This document shows, piece by piece, positions 32,836 through 43,068 of a stretch of DNA of 64,000 nt (within the stretch, counting starts at the first letter, position 1; each line of letters starts with the position of its first letter). Position numbers and translations under genes: made by a program. The notes beneath the pieces are model-generated. The model was not told the DNA's origin. It searched no databases and was given only the letters and a program-made list of their open reading frames with translations. The DNA is from Solwaraspora sp. WMMD792 (GTDB lineage Bacteria > Actinomycetota > Actinomycetes > Mycobacteriales > Micromonosporaceae), in assembly GCF_029626105.1 (NCBI RefSeq), contig NZ_JARUBH010000009.1, forward strand, positions 5,146,001-5,210,000, in the 5' to 3' direction.

Positions 32836-32875
32836 CAGTGCGGCACCGGCGGCTCGCGCCGCCGGTGCCGCACTG
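32836..32875. terminator. Perfect hairpin terminator between mutY and clpC
   Basis: Arms 32836-32853 and 32858-32875 form an 18-bp perfect stem with loop TCGC between the convergent ends of mutY and clpC. GC-rich stems without a U-tract are common terminators in this group. Confidence 0.8.
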
Positions 32876-32894
32876 TTCAGTCGACTGCCGGTCT

Positions 32895-35426
32895 TTACTC
32901 GTCCGCGCCGGCCGCCGTGGCACCGCCGAGGTCGGCGGGAACCGCGTCCGGTACGGCGACCGGCCGGTCGGCGCCCTGGAAGACGAGCTTGGACTTGTCG
33001 ATGTCGTCCGGGTCACCCTCGCAGTCGATGACCACGATCTGACCCGGCTTGAGCTCGTTGAACAGGATCCGCTCCGACAGGTTGTCCTCGATGTCGCGCT
33101 GGATGGTCCGGCGCAGCGGCCGGGCCCCCAGCACCGGGTCGAAGCCCTTGTTCGCCAGGTACTTCTTGGCGTTGTCGGTGAGCTCCATGCTCATGTCCTT
33201 GTTCCGCAGCTGGGTCTCGATCCGGGAGATCATGATGTCCACGATCGACAGGATCTCGGTCGGGTTCAGCTGGTGGAACACGATGGTGTCGTCGATCCGG
33301 TTGAGGAACTCCGGCCGGAAGTGCTGCTTCAGCTCGTCGTTGACCTTCTGCTTCATCCGGTCGTAGTTGGAGTCGTTGTCCTCCGACGCCTGGAAGCCCA
33401 GCGACACCGCCTTGGCCACGTCCCGGGTGCCCAGGTTCGTGGTCAGGATGATCACGGTGTTCTTGAAGTCGACGATCCGACCCTGACCGTCGGTGAGCCG
33501 CCCGTCCTCCAGGATCTGCAGCAACGTGTTGAACACGTCCGGGTGGGCCTTCTCGATCTCGTCGAACAGCACCACCGAGAACGGCCGACGCCGGACCTTC
33601 TCGGTCAGCTGGCCGCCCTCGTCGTAGCCGACGTACCCGGGCGGGGCACCGACCAGGCGGGACACCGTGTACCGGTCGTGGAACTCGGACATGTCCAGCT
33701 GGATCAGCGCGTCCTCGCTGCCGAACAGGAACTCGGCGAGCGCCTTGGACAGCTCGGTCTTACCGACACCCGACGGACCGGCGAAGATGAACGAGCCGGA
33801 TGGCCGCTTCGGGTCCTTCAGACCGGCCCGGGTCCGCCGGATCGCCTTCGACACCGCCCGGACCGCGTCCTCCTGGCCGACGACCCGCTTGTGCAGCTCG
33901 TCCTCCATGCGCAGCAGCCGGGAGGTCTCCTCCTCGGTCAACTTGTAGACCGGGATACCGGTCCAGTTGCCGAGCACCTCGGCGATCTGCTCGTCGTCGA
34001 CCTCGCTGACCACGTCGAGGTCGCCCGCCTTCCACTCCTTCTCCCGCTGCGCCTTCTGACCGAGCAGCTGCTTCTCCTTGTCCCGCAGCTGCGCGGCCCG
34101 CTCGAAGTCCTGCGCGTCGATCGCGGACTCCTTGTCGCGGCGCACCTGGGCGATCCGCTCGTCGAAGTCACGCAGGTCCGGCGGCGCGGTCATCCGGCGG
34201 ATCCGCATCCGGGCACCGGCCTCGTCGATCAGGTCGATCGCCTTGTCCGGCAGGAACCGGTCGGAGATGTACCGGTCGGCCAGCGTCGCGGCGGCGACCA
34301 GGGCGGCGTCGGTGATGCTCACCCGGTGGTGCGCCTCGTAGCGGTCCCGCAGGCCCTTGAGGATCTCGATGGTGTGGGCCAGCGACGGCTCACCCACCTG
34401 GATCGGCTGGAACCGGCGCTCCAGCGCGGCGTCCTTCTCCAGGTGCTTGCGGTACTCGTCGAGGGTGGTCGCCCCGATGGTCTGCAGCTCACCGCGGGCC
34501 AGCATCGGCTTGAGGATGCTCGCCGCGTCGATCGCGCCCTCGGCCGCGCCAGCGCCGACCAGGGTGTGAATCTCGTCGATGAACAGGATGATGTCGCCCC
34601 GGGTGCGGATCTCCTTGAGCACCTTCTTCAGGCGCTCCTCGAAGTCACCGCGGTAGCGGGAGCCAGCGACCAGCGCACCGAGGTCGAGGGTGTAGAGCTG
34701 CTTGTCCTTCAGCGTCTCGGGCACCTCGCCCTTGATGATCTTCTGGGACAGGCCCTCCACCACGGCCGTCTTGCCGACACCGGGCTCACCGATCAGCACC
34801 GGGTTGTTCTTGGTGCGGCGGGAGAGCACCTGCATCACCCGCTCGATCTCCTTCTCCCGGCCGATCACCGGGTCGAGCTTGCCCTCCCGGGCCGCCTGGG
34901 TCAGGTTACGACCGAACTGGTCCAGCACCAGGCTGGTCGACGGGGCGGCCTCGCCCGCCGCCGCGCCCGCCGCCGCCGGCTCCTTGCCCTGGTAGCCCGA
35001 CAGCAGCTGGATCACCTGCTGGCGGACCCGGTTGAGGTCGGCGCCGAGCTTGACCAGCACCTGGGCCGCGACGCCCTCGCCCTCACGGATCAGCCCGAGC
35101 AGGATGTGCTCCGTGCCGATGTAGTTGTGGCCGAGCTGCAGCGCCTCCCGCAGCGACAGCTCCAACACCTTCTTGGCCCGCGGCGTGAACGGGATGTGCC
35201 CGCTCGGCGCCTGCTGGCCCTGGCCGATGATCTCCTCGACCTGTTGACGCACACCTTCCAGCGAGATGCCCAGGCTCTCCAGGGCCTTCGCCGCCACGCC
35301 CTCACCCTCGTGGATGAGGCCGAGCAGGATGTGCTCCGTGCCGATGTAGTTGTGGTTGAGCATCCGGGCTTCTTCCTGAGCCAGGACGACAACCCGTCGC
35401 GCTCGGTCGGTGAACCGCTCGAACAT
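32895..35426 (-). CDS. clpC: ATP-dependent Clp protease ATPase subunit ClpC
   Basis: A protein of 843 residues, normal length. Two N-terminal Clp repeats (residues 1-145), AAA+ domain 1 with Walker A GEPGVGKT (213-220), a UVR/middle coiled-coil domain ([19 protein letters not shown]) and AAA+ domain 2 with Walker [10 protein letters not shown] (about 550). The [15 protein letters not shown] segment is typical of ClpC. It unfolds substrates for ClpP1P2 and is essential in mycobacteria (ClpC1, Rv3596c). It is monocistronic, with a long upstream region holding possible ClgR and DnaA sites. Confidence 0.97.
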   Translation of the reverse strand: MFERFTDRARRVVVLAQEEARMLNHNYIGTEHILLGLIHEGEGVAAKALESLGISLEGVRQQVEEIIGQGQQAPSGHIPFTPRAKKVLELSLREALQLGHNYIGTEHILLGLIREGEGVAAQVLVKLGADLNRVRQQVIQLLSGYQGKEPAAAGAAAGEAAPSTSLVLDQFGRNLTQAAREGKLDPVIGREKEIERVMQVLSRRTKNNPVLIGEPGVGKTAVVEGLSQKIIKGEVPETLKDKQLYTLDLGALVAGSRYRGDFEERLKKVLKEIRTRGDIILFIDEIHTLVGAGAAEGAIDAASILKPMLARGELQTIGATTLDEYRKHLEKDAALERRFQPIQVGEPSLAHTIEILKGLRDRYEAHHRVSITDAALVAAATLADRYISDRFLPDKAIDLIDEAGARMRIRRMTAPPDLRDFDERIAQVRRDKESAIDAQDFERAAQLRDKEKQLLGQKAQREKEWKAGDLDVVSEVDDEQIAEVLGNWTGIPVYKLTEEETSRLLRMEDELHKRVVGQEDAVRAVSKAIRRTRAGLKDPKRPSGSFIFAGPSGVGKTELSKALAEFLFGSEDALIQLDMSEFHDRYTVSRLVGAPPGYVGYDEGGQLTEKVRRRPFSVVLFDEIEKAHPDVFNTLLQILEDGRLTDGQGRIVDFKNTVIILTTNLGTRDVAKAVSLGFQASEDNDSNYDRMKQKVNDELKQHFRPEFLNRIDDTIVFHQLNPTEILSIVDIMISRIETQLRNKDMSMELTDNAKKYLANKGFDPVLGARPLRRTIQRDIEDNLSERILFNELKPGQIVVIDCEGDPDDIDKSKLVFQGADRPVAVPDAVPADLGGATAAGADE

Positions 35427-35620
35427 GCCCTCGTGCTCCTCACGTGCCGTGCGCCAGTGGTCTTGGCGGGCCAGCGCACGAGCCTCCAGGCGGAAGCTCG
35501 TGCCATCACTCTATCGCCGTGGGCCGACTCCGCTCCTGCCGTGTCGGGCCGGAGCAGGGGCGATCCGCAACGTTTACCCCAACTGTGCCGGGTCGCTGGC
35601 TGTTCCCCGAGGCTTCGGCG

Positions 35621-35637
35621 CTACGCGGTGAGCGAAA
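35621..35637 (-). promoter_or_regulatory. Possible ClgR operator upstream of clpC
   Basis: On the minus strand the bases read TTTCGCTCACCGCGTAG, agreeing with the published corynebacterial ClgR consensus (CGC-Y-NANR-GCG with AT-rich flanks) except for one core position. ClgR activates clp genes in actinobacteria. The site is about 200 bases from the clpC start, somewhat far, so this is tentative. Confidence 0.3.
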
Positions 35638-35706
35638 TCCGCTCGGTCCGGTGACCGGGCGCGGCGTCGGCTCACCGGGTCGCGCCGTCCGTACCGCCAC
35701 CGCCCG

Positions 35707-35755
35707 ACCGGTTGTCCACAGGCCTGTGGACAACCGGTGCACAGGCTGTGGACAA
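35707..35755. promoter_or_regulatory. DnaA-box cluster with 32-bp perfect palindrome
   Basis: Three exact matches to the actinobacterial DnaA box TTGTCCACA occur in 44 bases: 35712-35720 forward, 35725-35733 and 35747-35755 reverse. The first two form a perfect palindrome with 16-base arms, ACCGGTTGTCCACAGG at 35707-35722 and its complement at 35723-35738. This density is not expected by chance. It could titrate or reload DnaA, or place clpC or lsr2 under DnaA control. Confidence 0.7.
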
Positions 35756-35855
35756 CCTGCCACGCTCTGGCCAGAGCAGTAGAGCCGGCCCGGCACCGCG
35801 CAGCCCAGCCGATCCCCGCAGGATCATGCCGCAACCGCCAAACCCCCAAAAAGGG

Positions 35856-35892
35856 ACACGAGGTACGGATGAGACATCCGTACCTCGTGTCA
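35856..35892 (-). terminator. Intrinsic terminator of lsr2
   Basis: Arms 35856-35872 and 35876-35892 form a 17-bp perfect stem with a 3-base loop, about 50 bases past the lsr2 stop. On the minus strand it is followed by CCCTTTTTGGGGG, giving a short U-tract, so it fits a classical intrinsic terminator in the lsr2 direction. Confidence 0.85.
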
Positions 35893-35944
35893 CTGGCTCC
35901 GACCGGCCGACGAGGGCTGGTCGGTAGCGGTACACCTGGGACGA

Positions 35945-36295
35945 TCAGCGACCGGCTTTGGCGTGGTACTCGTCCACGATCTCCTGCGGGATGCGCCCGC
36001 GGTCGGAGATCTCCTTGCCTTCCTTCTTCGCCCAGGCCCGGATCGCCCGGTTCTGCTCACGGTCGGCGGCGGCACCGCCCCGACCCCGCGCGGCCCGACC
36101 ACCTACGACCACGCCACCGCGGCCGATCTTGGTACCAGCAGCCACGTACGGAGCGAAAACCTGCCGCAATTTGTCCGCGTTCTTCTCCGAGAGGTCGATC
36201 TCGTACTGGACGCCGTCGAGGGCGAACTTGACGGTCTCGTCGGCGTCGCCGCCGTCCAGATCGTCGACCAGCTTGTGAATGATCTGCTTGGCCAC
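35945..36295 (-). CDS. lsr2: Lsr2 nucleoid-associated protein
   Basis: A protein of 116 residues with a GTG start and GGAAGGA upstream. N-terminal dimerisation domain (QIIHKLVDDLDGGDADETVK, FALDGVQYEIDLSEKNADKL), a Gly/Arg-rich linker and a C-terminal DNA-binding domain with the AT-hook-like RGR motif (SDRGRIPQEIV). It is the actinobacterial H-NS analogue: it silences AT-rich foreign DNA and bridges the nucleoid. It is transcribed alone toward a strong terminator, between lysS and clpC as in M. tuberculosis. Confidence 0.95.
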   Translation of the reverse strand: MAKQIIHKLVDDLDGGDADETVKFALDGVQYEIDLSEKNADKLRQVFAPYVAAGTKIGRGGVVVGGRAARGRGGAAADREQNRAIRAWAKKEGKEISDRGRIPQEIVDEYHAKAGR

Positions 36296-36403
36296 AGGCC
36301 GTTGTCCTTCCGAGCACGTTCTCCCGCAATCAAGAGCACAATAGCCCGAAAGATGCGCCAGCCGTCAATAGGACGCGCAAACTCCCCGAAAAAATTTGGC
36401 CGA

Positions 36404-37921
36404 CTACTCCGGACGGACCAGAGGGAAGAGGATGGTTTCGCGAATACCCAGGCCGGTCAGGGCCATGAGCAACCGGTCGATTCCCATTCCCATGCCCCCG
36501 GCCGGCGGCATTCCGTACTCCATGGCCCGGAGGAAGTCCTCGTCGAGGCGCATCGCCTCCGGGTCACCGCCGGCGGCCAGCCGCGCCTGAGCCACCAGCC
36601 GCTCCCGCTGCACCACCGGGTCGACCAGCTCGCTGTACGCGGTCGCCAGCTCGACCCCGCGCACGTAGAGGTCCCACTTCTCGGCCAGCCCCGGCTCGGC
36701 GCGGTGCGCCCGGGTCAGCGGGCTGGTCTCCACCGGGTAGTCCCGCACGAAGGTCGGCTGGAGCAGAGTCGGCACGACCAATTCCTCGAAGAGTTCCTCC
36801 GCCAGCTTGCCCGGACCCCACTTCGGGTCCACAGCGACATCGAACTTCTCGGCGTAACGCAGCAACTGCGCTCGGTCGGTCCGTACAGTGACTTCCTCAC
36901 CGAGAGCTTCTGACAACACTCCGTACAGAGTCACCGTACGCCACTGGCCGCCAAGGTCGAACTCCGACCCGTCGGCGTGGGTCACCACATGTGACCCACT
37001 GATCGCGCTAGCGCACTCCTGTACCAGATCCTGGGTCAGCCGCGCCATGGTGTCGTAGTCCCCGTACGCCTCGTAGGTCTCCAACATGGCGAACTCGGGC
37101 GAGTGCGAGGAGTCAACCCCCTCATTGCGGAAGTTCCGGTTGATTTCGAACACCCGGTCGATGCCGCCGACCACACAGCGCTTGAGGAATAGCTCGGGAG
37201 CGATTCGCAGATACAGATCAACATCAAGAGCGTTGCTGTGCGTGACGAACGGCCGGGCCGCCGCGCCGCCGTGGAGCACCTGCAGCATCGGCGTCTCCAC
37301 CTCGGTGAAGCCCCGCTGGTGGAACGAGTCGCGCAGGGTACGCAGCACAGTCGCCCGGGTCCGCACGGTCCGGCGCGCCTCCGGGCGGACGATCAGGTCG
37401 ACGTACCGCTGCCGGACCCGGGCCTCCTCGCTCAACGGCTTGTGCGCCACCGGCAGCGGACGCAGCGCCTTGGCGGTGATCTGCCACGAATCGGCGAGCA
37501 CCGAGAGCTCACCCCGGCGGCTGGTGATCACCTCGCCGGCCACCCCCACGTGATCGCCGATGTCGACCAGCCGCTTCCAGTCCTCCAGCCGCTCGGCACC
37601 GACCCGGTCCCGGGACAGCATCACCTGCAACTCGGTCCCGTCACCCTCACGCAGAGTGGCGAAACAGAGCTTGCCGGTGTTCCGGACGAAGATCACCCGG
37701 CCGGTGACCGCCGCCTGCTCGCCGGTGGCGGTGTCGGTCGGCAGGTCGCCGAAGCGCTCCCGCAACTGCGCCAGCGAGGTGGTCCGGGGGAACCCGACCG
37801 GATAGGGCTCCGCGCCCTGGGCCAGCAGCCGGTCCCGCTTCTCCCGGCGCACCCGCATCTGCTCGGGCAGATCCGCTGCGGAATCGTCGGGTACGGTCAC
37901 GTGCTCGGTCACGGTGGGCAT
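36404..37921 (-). CDS. lysS: Lysyl-tRNA synthetase, class II
   Basis: A protein of 505 residues from the ATG at 37921; an in-frame ATG 24 bases upstream is also possible. N-terminal OB-fold anticodon-binding domain ([20 protein letters not shown]) and class II catalytic core: motif 1 near [17 protein letters not shown], motif 2 [20 protein letters not shown], motif 3 [15 protein letters not shown]. It charges tRNA-Lys. It lies downstream of coaX with 107 bases between. Confidence 0.96.
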   Translation of the reverse strand: MPTVTEHVTVPDDSAADLPEQMRVRREKRDRLLAQGAEPYPVGFPRTTSLAQLRERFGDLPTDTATGEQAAVTGRVIFVRNTGKLCFATLREGDGTELQVMLSRDRVGAERLEDWKRLVDIGDHVGVAGEVITSRRGELSVLADSWQITAKALRPLPVAHKPLSEEARVRQRYVDLIVRPEARRTVRTRATVLRTLRDSFHQRGFTEVETPMLQVLHGGAAARPFVTHSNALDVDLYLRIAPELFLKRCVVGGIDRVFEINRNFRNEGVDSSHSPEFAMLETYEAYGDYDTMARLTQDLVQECASAISGSHVVTHADGSEFDLGGQWRTVTLYGVLSEALGEEVTVRTDRAQLLRYAEKFDVAVDPKWGPGKLAEELFEELVVPTLLQPTFVRDYPVETSPLTRAHRAEPGLAEKWDLYVRGVELATAYSELVDPVVQRERLVAQARLAAGGDPEAMRLDEDFLRAMEYGMPPAGGMGMGIDRLLMALTGLGIRETILFPLVRPE

Positions 37922-38028
37922 CCTCAACACAGGGGGTACGGACAACGGTGCGACCTCGTGGTCACGGTCCGGCCACGAGCGTACTCAACCAGGCTTCTGT
38001 GACGCAGCTGACAAGGCCGCGGCGGGGA

Positions 38029-38787
38029 TCAGGTGTTCCGCTCGTACACCATCCGCAGGCCGATAAGGGTGATCATCGGTTCGTGGTGGGTGATGGTGCG
38101 ACACTCACCGATCACCACCGGGGCCAGTCCGCCCGTCGCGATAACCGCGCTGAGCTGCCCCAACTCCGCCGCCATCCGCTCCACGATGCGGTCCACCTGG
38201 CCGGCGAAACCGAAGTACATGCCGGACTGCAGGCACTCGACGGTGTTCTTACCAATCACCGACCGGGGCCGGGTCGGCTCGACCTTACGCAGCTGGGCGG
38301 CGCGGGCCGACAACGCGTCGAAGGATATCTCGATGCCAGGAGCGAACGCCCCGCCGAGGAACTCACCCCGGGCGCTGATCACGTCGAAGTTGGTGGTGGT
38401 GCCGAAGTCGACGACGATCGACGGGCCACCATACAAGGTGTGCGCGGCGAGCGTGTTGACCACCCGGTCAGAGCCGACCTCCTTGGGGTTGTCGATCGCC
38501 AACTGCACCCCGGTCCGCACCCCCGGCTCCACGATCACGCTGGGAATGTCGCCGTAGTAACGGCCGAGCATCGTCCGCAACGAACGCAACGCCGCCGGTA
38601 CGGTCGAGCAGGCGGCCACCCCGGTGAGCTCCACCGAGTCCCCGGCGAGCAGCCCGCGGAACATCAGGCCGAGCTCGTCTGCGGTCGACCGGGCGTCGGT
38701 CTTGATTCGCCACGAGTGCACCAGCTTGTCCCCGTTGAACGTGGCCAGCACCGTGTTGGTGTTACCGATGTCGATGCACAGCAGCAT
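38029..38787 (-). CDS. coaX: Type III pantothenate kinase
   Basis: A protein of 252 residues from the ATG at 38787 (GAGGGGAC upstream). ASKHA-fold motifs: N-terminal phosphate loop LLCIDIGNTNTVLATF, the substrate segment GSDRVVNTLAAHTLYG, DFGTTTNFDVIS, and GGAFAPGIEISFDAL. It carries out the first committed step of coenzyme A synthesis and needs a monovalent cation. It sits 16 bases downstream of nadC, so it is part of the nadB-nadC-coaX operon. With panC and panD nearby, pantothenate synthesis and use are clustered. Confidence 0.95.
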   Translation of the reverse strand: MLLCIDIGNTNTVLATFNGDKLVHSWRIKTDARSTADELGLMFRGLLAGDSVELTGVAACSTVPAALRSLRTMLGRYYGDIPSVIVEPGVRTGVQLAIDNPKEVGSDRVVNTLAAHTLYGGPSIVVDFGTTTNFDVISARGEFLGGAFAPGIEISFDALSARAAQLRKVEPTRPRSVIGKNTVECLQSGMYFGFAGQVDRIVERMAAELGQLSAVIATGGLAPVVIGECRTITHHEPMITLIGLRMVYERNT

Positions 38788-38803
38788 GTCGTCCCCTCGA
38801 CGG

Positions 38804-39751
38804 TCAACCGGCAGTCCGGCCGGCATCGGCCGACACGCCCGTACCGGCCGACGCGCCAGCACCGGCCGGTCGCAGATCCAACGCGATGTCCATGATCGGC
38901 GAGGAGTGGGTCAACGCCCCGACCGACAGGTAGTCCACCCCGGTTCGCGCGTACCGGACCGCGTTGGCCAGGGTCAACCCGCCGGTGGCCTCCACCTCGA
39001 CCCGGTCACCCACCTCGGCGACGACCGCGCTCAGCAGCTCCGGCGGCATGTTGTCGCAGAGCAGGAACGACGCCCCGGCCTCGACCGCCTCGACCGCCTC
39101 GGCCAATGTGGTCACCTCGACCTCCACCGGTACGCCGGGAAAGGCCTCGCGCACCCGGCGGTACGCGGCGCCCACCCCGCCAGCGGCCAGCTTGTGGTTG
39201 TCCTTGACCATCGCCACGTCGTACAGACCCATCCGCTTGTTGCCGCCGCCGCCGACCCGGACCGCGTACTTCTCCAGCAGCCGCAGCCCGGGGGTGGTCT
39301 TGCGGGTGTCCAGCACGGTCGCCTTCGATCCGGCGAGGGCGTCCGCCCAGGCCCGGGTGTGGGTGGCCACCCCGGAGAGCCGGCTGATCAGGTTGAGCGC
39401 GGTCCGCTCGCCGGTGAGCAGGGTGCGGACCGGGCCGGTCAGCGTGGCCAGCACCGTACCGGCCGGTACCCGGTCACCGTCGCAGCGGTGCAGCCGCACC
39501 TCGACCGGCGTACCTGCCGACGGCACCGCGTCGAACACGGCGGCGACCAGCGGCAGGCCGGCCACCACCCCGGCGGAGCGGGCCACCAGTTCGGCCGTGC
39601 CGAACTGCCCCGCGTCGATGGTGGCCGCCGACGTCACGTCCAGCCGGTCCGGGCCGAGATCCTCGGCCAACGCGGTGGCCACCACCCGGTGGACCACGTC
39701 CGGGTCCAGACCGCAGGCCCGCGACGCGGCGACGGTCACCTCGCTACGCAT
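38804..39751 (-). CDS. nadC: Nicotinate-nucleotide pyrophosphorylase (quinolinate phosphoribosyltransferase)
   Basis: A protein of 315 residues. It converts quinolinate and PRPP to nicotinate mononucleotide. Family motifs: EDLGPDRLDVTS, GERTALNLISRLSGVAT, VLDTRKTTPGLRLLEKYAVRVGG in two parts, KDNHK, and VEVEVTTLAEAVEA with the barrel lysines and arginines. A short Ala/Gly/Thr tail (last 20 residues) is a lineage extension. The start overlaps the 3' end of nadB by 16 bases. Confidence 0.95.
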   Translation of the reverse strand: MRSEVTVAASRACGLDPDVVHRVVATALAEDLGPDRLDVTSAATIDAGQFGTAELVARSAGVVAGLPLVAAVFDAVPSAGTPVEVRLHRCDGDRVPAGTVLATLTGPVRTLLTGERTALNLISRLSGVATHTRAWADALAGSKATVLDTRKTTPGLRLLEKYAVRVGGGGNKRMGLYDVAMVKDNHKLAAGGVGAAYRRVREAFPGVPVEVEVTTLAEAVEAVEAGASFLLCDNMPPELLSAVVAEVGDRVEVEATGGLTLANAVRYARTGVDYLSVGALTHSSPIMDIALDLRPAGAGASAGTGVSADAGRTAG

Positions 39752-41430
39752 GACGGCTCCCAGGTGAGAGTGGGCTGCCCGACCGGGCCGAGCGCGCTGA
39801 CCAGATGCCCCAGCCAGCTCTCGGCCGCCGACGGGAAATCGTCACGCCAGTGACAACCCCGGGTCTCCTGCCGGGCGTACGCCGCCGCCACCAACGCGGT
39901 GGCGACGGTGACCAGGTTAGTCGCCTCCCATCCGGCAGTGCCCGGCGTGCCCCGGCCACCGGCGAGCCGGCGCAGCTCGGCGGCGGTGCCGTCGAGCGTC
40001 GCGGCGGAACGCAGCACTCCGGCGCCCCGGCTCATCGCCCGCTGCAGCGGCTGCTGGGCCTGCGCCGGCAGCAACCAGCCGTCGGCCCGGTCAGCCGCCC
40101 GGCCGGTGCCGGCCGGCTCCAGCTGCGGCGGCAGGTCGCGGGTGATCTCCCGGGCGATCCGCCGGGCGAATACCAGTCCCTCCAGCAGCGAATTGCTGGC
40201 CAGCCGGTTGGCGCCGTGCACCCCGGTGCAGGCCACCTCGCCGCAGGCGTACAGGCCGGGGATGGTGGTGCGGCCGTGCAGATCGGTGCGGACGCCGCCG
40301 GACGCGTAGTGGGCGGCCGGTGCCACCGGGATCAGCTCCTCGGCGGGGTCGATCCCGATGGCCCGGCAGGACGCCACGATCGTCGGGAAGCGCCGGGCCA
40401 GGAACTCGCCGCCCAGATGCCGGGCGTCGAGCTGCACATGGTCGACGTCGACCGCCGACATCACCCGGTGGATGCCCTTGGCGACCACGTCGCGTGGTGC
40501 CAGCTCGGCGAGCTCGTGCTGGCCGAGCATGAACCGCTTGCCGTCGGGGTCGAGCAGCAGCGCGCCCTCGCCACGCAGCGCCTCGGACACCAGCGGCTGC
40601 TGGCCGCTGCCGCCGACGGCACCCGGCACCACCAGGGCCGTCGGATGGAACTGGACGAACTCCAGGTCGGCCACTGCCGCGCCGGCCCGCAGCGCCAGCG
40701 CCACCCCGTCGCCGGTGGAGACCGCCGGATTGGTGGTGGTGGCGAAGATCTGCCCCATCCCGCCGGTGGCCAGCACCACGGCGCGGGCCAGGATCGCGCC
40801 CACCCCGTCCGGGGAGCCCTCGCCGAGCACGTGCAAAGTGACCCCGCAGGCCCGGGCCGGCTCCCCGTCGGCGGCCGGCGCGGCGCGCAGCAGGTCGACC
40901 ACCAGGGCGTGCTCGACCAGCCGGATCCACGGGTCCCGACGGACCGCGGCGTGCAATGCCCGCTGCACCTCGGCGCCGGTGGCGTCGCCGCCGGCATGCA
41001 CGATCCGGTTGGCCCGGTGACCGCCCTCCCGGGTGAGCAGCAGCACACCGTCGGCGTCCCGGTCGAACTCGGCGCCGACCCGGATCAGCTCCCGGATCCT
41101 GGCCGGTCCCTCCTCGACCAGCACCCGGACCGCGTCCGGGTCGCAGAGCCCCACCCCGGCCGTCTCGGTGTCCTGCGCGTGCGCGGCCGGGGTGTCCAGC
41201 GGGTCCAGCACAGCGGCGATCCCGCCCTGCGCCCACCGGGTCGACCCGTCGTCGATGTTGACCTTCGTCACGACGGTGACGTGCAGCCCGGCTTCCCGCA
41301 GATAGAGCGCGGCGGTCAGACCGGCGATACCGGAGCCGACGACCACCACGTCGGTGGTCTCCGCCCAGCCGGGGTCCGGCGCGGCGAGCCGGCCGGGCAG
41401 CTCGGGCAGGTCCGGGATACGCAGTCGCAT
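39736..41430 (-). CDS. nadB: L-aspartate oxidase
   Basis: A protein of 564 residues from the ATG at 41430; the open frame upstream is non-coding. FAD-binding motif VVVVGSGIAGLTAALYLREAG, the substrate region DDGSTRWAQGGIAAV, HPTALVVPGA, and the SGGVRTDLHGRTTIPGLYACGEV plus HGANRLASNSLLEGLVFARR segments identify the succinate dehydrogenase/NadB flavoprotein family. It oxidises aspartate to iminoaspartate, the first step of de novo NAD synthesis. No quinolinate synthase (nadA) gene is in the window; it must lie elsewhere. Confidence 0.95.
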   Translation of the reverse strand: MRLRIPDLPELPGRLAAPDPGWAETTDVVVVGSGIAGLTAALYLREAGLHVTVVTKVNIDDGSTRWAQGGIAAVLDPLDTPAAHAQDTETAGVGLCDPDAVRVLVEEGPARIRELIRVGAEFDRDADGVLLLTREGGHRANRIVHAGGDATGAEVQRALHAAVRRDPWIRLVEHALVVDLLRAAPAADGEPARACGVTLHVLGEGSPDGVGAILARAVVLATGGMGQIFATTTNPAVSTGDGVALALRAGAAVADLEFVQFHPTALVVPGAVGGSGQQPLVSEALRGEGALLLDPDGKRFMLGQHELAELAPRDVVAKGIHRVMSAVDVDHVQLDARHLGGEFLARRFPTIVASCRAIGIDPAEELIPVAPAAHYASGGVRTDLHGRTTIPGLYACGEVACTGVHGANRLASNSLLEGLVFARRIAREITRDLPPQLEPAGTGRAADRADGWLLPAQAQQPLQRAMSRGAGVLRSAATLDGTAAELRRLAGGRGTPGTAGWEATNLVTVATALVAAAYARQETRGCHWRDDFPSAAESWLGHLVSALGPVGQPTLTWEPSCVAR

Positions 41431-41536
41431 GGGCAGAGTCAACCGCGTCTGCCCCGGTGCCGGGCCGCCGGGGCGGACGGATGTGTGCCGGTGCACCCGG
41501 CCGGGCGCCCGGCGGCGGCCGTCACGAGGCCGGCCA

Positions 41537-42442
41537 CTACTCGTACTGGATGGGCAGGCCCTCGGTGCCGGCGTCCTTGAGTGACCGCTCGACGTTGCGT
41601 TCGTCGAGCCACAGGTAGCAGCGGACGCCCCGGTTGCCGGCCGCCCACTCGGCGGCACCGCCCGGCAGCGAGATCACCCCGGTACGGAACTGCAGGTTGC
41701 CGTCGAGCGGTACGTCCGCGTACCGGCCGATCACCTTGCGGCACTCGGTGTGGAACTGGGCCCAGTCCCGGTCCCGGGTCGGATACTCGATGTCCGGTGC
41801 CTGCCAGACCCCGGCGAACTCCGCGTTGTGCGGTTCGTCGCACTCCGCAGCCGGCATGGTGTCGATCGCGCCGTTGTCGTCGTTGCGGACCGCGTAGCAG
41901 GTCAGATGCAGCGGCGACGGCTCGGCCAGCGCGTCCCGCAGGCTCGCGGTGCGCGACGCCGTACCGCCGTTGTCCTCGACGTTGGTCACCTCGGTGACGT
42001 CGCAGCGGAACCAGCGGGCGCCGCCTTCCCAGGCTGCCGGGGACGGCACCGCCACCCCCACCCAGAGCCGGCCGAGCCGCCAGTCGGCACCGACGTACTC
42101 GCTGGTCGCGGAGTCGCACTCGGCGTACGCGACGCGGATTTCGGGCGAACCCTGCGCCGGCGGTGCGGTCGCCTCCGCCGCCTCGGCGCCGAACGTGCCG
42201 ACGTGGACCGTCTCCACCCGGTGCGGGGCCGCGCAGTCGACCGGGCTGTACGACGACAGGTAGGCGGTCTCGGCGAAGTCCCCCGCGTGGCAGACCTCGG
42301 CCGGCGGCACGAACGGGCTCGGCTCGGGGATCGGCTGCCAGCTGTTGGTCAGCTCACCGTCCACCCCGGCGGGCAGGCCACACCCGGTCAGGCCGAGCGC
42401 AAGCGCTCCACCGACCGCGACAGCGGCGGTCCATCGGCGCAT
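41537..42442 (-). CDS. Lipoprotein of the septum-formation (Septum_form) family
   Basis: A protein of 301 residues from the ATG at 42442. Signal peptide with lipobox LGLTGCG, then two similar domains with the HxxE-type motif: CAAPHRVETVHVGTF (about residue 75) and CDEPHNAEFAGVW (about residue 205). Repeated cysteines should pair. This pattern is that of the Septum_form (PF13845) domain found in actinobacterial membrane proteins. The role in division is inferred from family naming only. It lies between the nad and pan operons, in the same direction. Confidence 0.8.
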   Translation of the reverse strand: MRRWTAAVAVGGALALGLTGCGLPAGVDGELTNSWQPIPEPSPFVPPAEVCHAGDFAETAYLSSYSPVDCAAPHRVETVHVGTFGAEAAEATAPPAQGSPEIRVAYAECDSATSEYVGADWRLGRLWVGVAVPSPAAWEGGARWFRCDVTEVTNVEDNGGTASRTASLRDALAEPSPLHLTCYAVRNDDNGAIDTMPAAECDEPHNAEFAGVWQAPDIEYPTRDRDWAQFHTECRKVIGRYADVPLDGNLQFRTGVISLPGGAAEWAAGNRGVRCYLWLDERNVERSLKDAGTEGLPIQYE

Positions 42443-42621
42443 CGAGTCCCTCCCACGGGCTGGCTGGCAGGCGGTCCGGACCGCCGAGCATACGACACCT
42501 TCGGGTGACCGTACGGTCACCGCCCGGCTTCCGGTCGACGGCTGCCCACCCGGCCGGGGCGTCGGTCCGCCCCGCCGTGGCGGCAGTACCACGCTAAGGC
42601 CTACCGGCAACCATCACCACG

Positions 42622-43068
42622 CTAAGGCCTGCCGGCGACCACCGGCCAGCCGACGGCGGTGTCGCCGCGGACCGGGTCGCCGACCACCCCGGCGGGTGCC
42701 CCGGCGGGGTCGGCGTCGAGCTGGATCACCCGGTTGGCGGCGTCGACGTGCACCACCCGGGGCTGGTATGCGCGGGCCTCGGCGTCGGTGAACTGCCCGT
42801 ACGCGATCAGGATCACCAGATCGCCGGGGTGCACCAGGTGGGCTGCGGCCCCGTTGATGCCGATCACCCCGCTGCCCCGGGCCCCCTCGATGACGTACGT
42901 CTCCAGCCGGGCACCGTTTGTCACGTCGACGATCGCCACCTGCTCGCCGGGCAACAGGTCGGCGGCGTCCAGCAGGTCGGCGTCGACGGTGACCGAACCG
43001 ACGTAGTGCAGATCGGCCTGGGTCACCGTGGCCCGGTGGATCTTGGACTTGAGCATGGTGCGCAGCAT
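42622..43068 (-). CDS. panD: Aspartate 1-decarboxylase (pro-enzyme)
   Basis: A protein of 148 residues. [19 protein letters not shown] is the family start and YVGSVT holds the Gly24-Ser25 self-cleavage site that yields the pyruvoyl cofactor; [21 protein letters not shown] and GINGAAAHL follow. It makes beta-alanine for pantothenate. The C-terminal tail is Ala/Gly/Pro-rich and longer than in E. coli, as in other actinobacteria. It starts one base into the panC stop codon (TGATG). Confidence 0.95.
   Translation of the reverse strand: MLRTMLKSKIHRATVTQADLHYVGSVTVDADLLDAADLLPGEQVAIVDVTNGARLETYVIEGARGSGVIGINGAAAHLVHPGDLVILIAYGQFTDAEARAYQPRVVHVDAANRVIQLDADPAGAPAGVVGDPVRGDTAVGWPVVAGRP

Larger units (their letters stand above)
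35427..35944. other. 518-bp intergenic region between clpC and lsr2
   Basis: No credible gene is present. From left to right it holds the clpC 5' region, a possible ClgR site (35621-35637), a 32-bp palindrome made of DnaA boxes plus a third box (35707-35755), and the lsr2 terminator hairpin (35856-35892). Each is listed separately. Confidence 0.7.

Noticed and set aside
32838-35654. 938-codon open frame opposite clpC
   Set aside because: Leu/Val/Arg/His-rich antisense product typical of the complement of a GC-rich gene; clpC is unmistakable.
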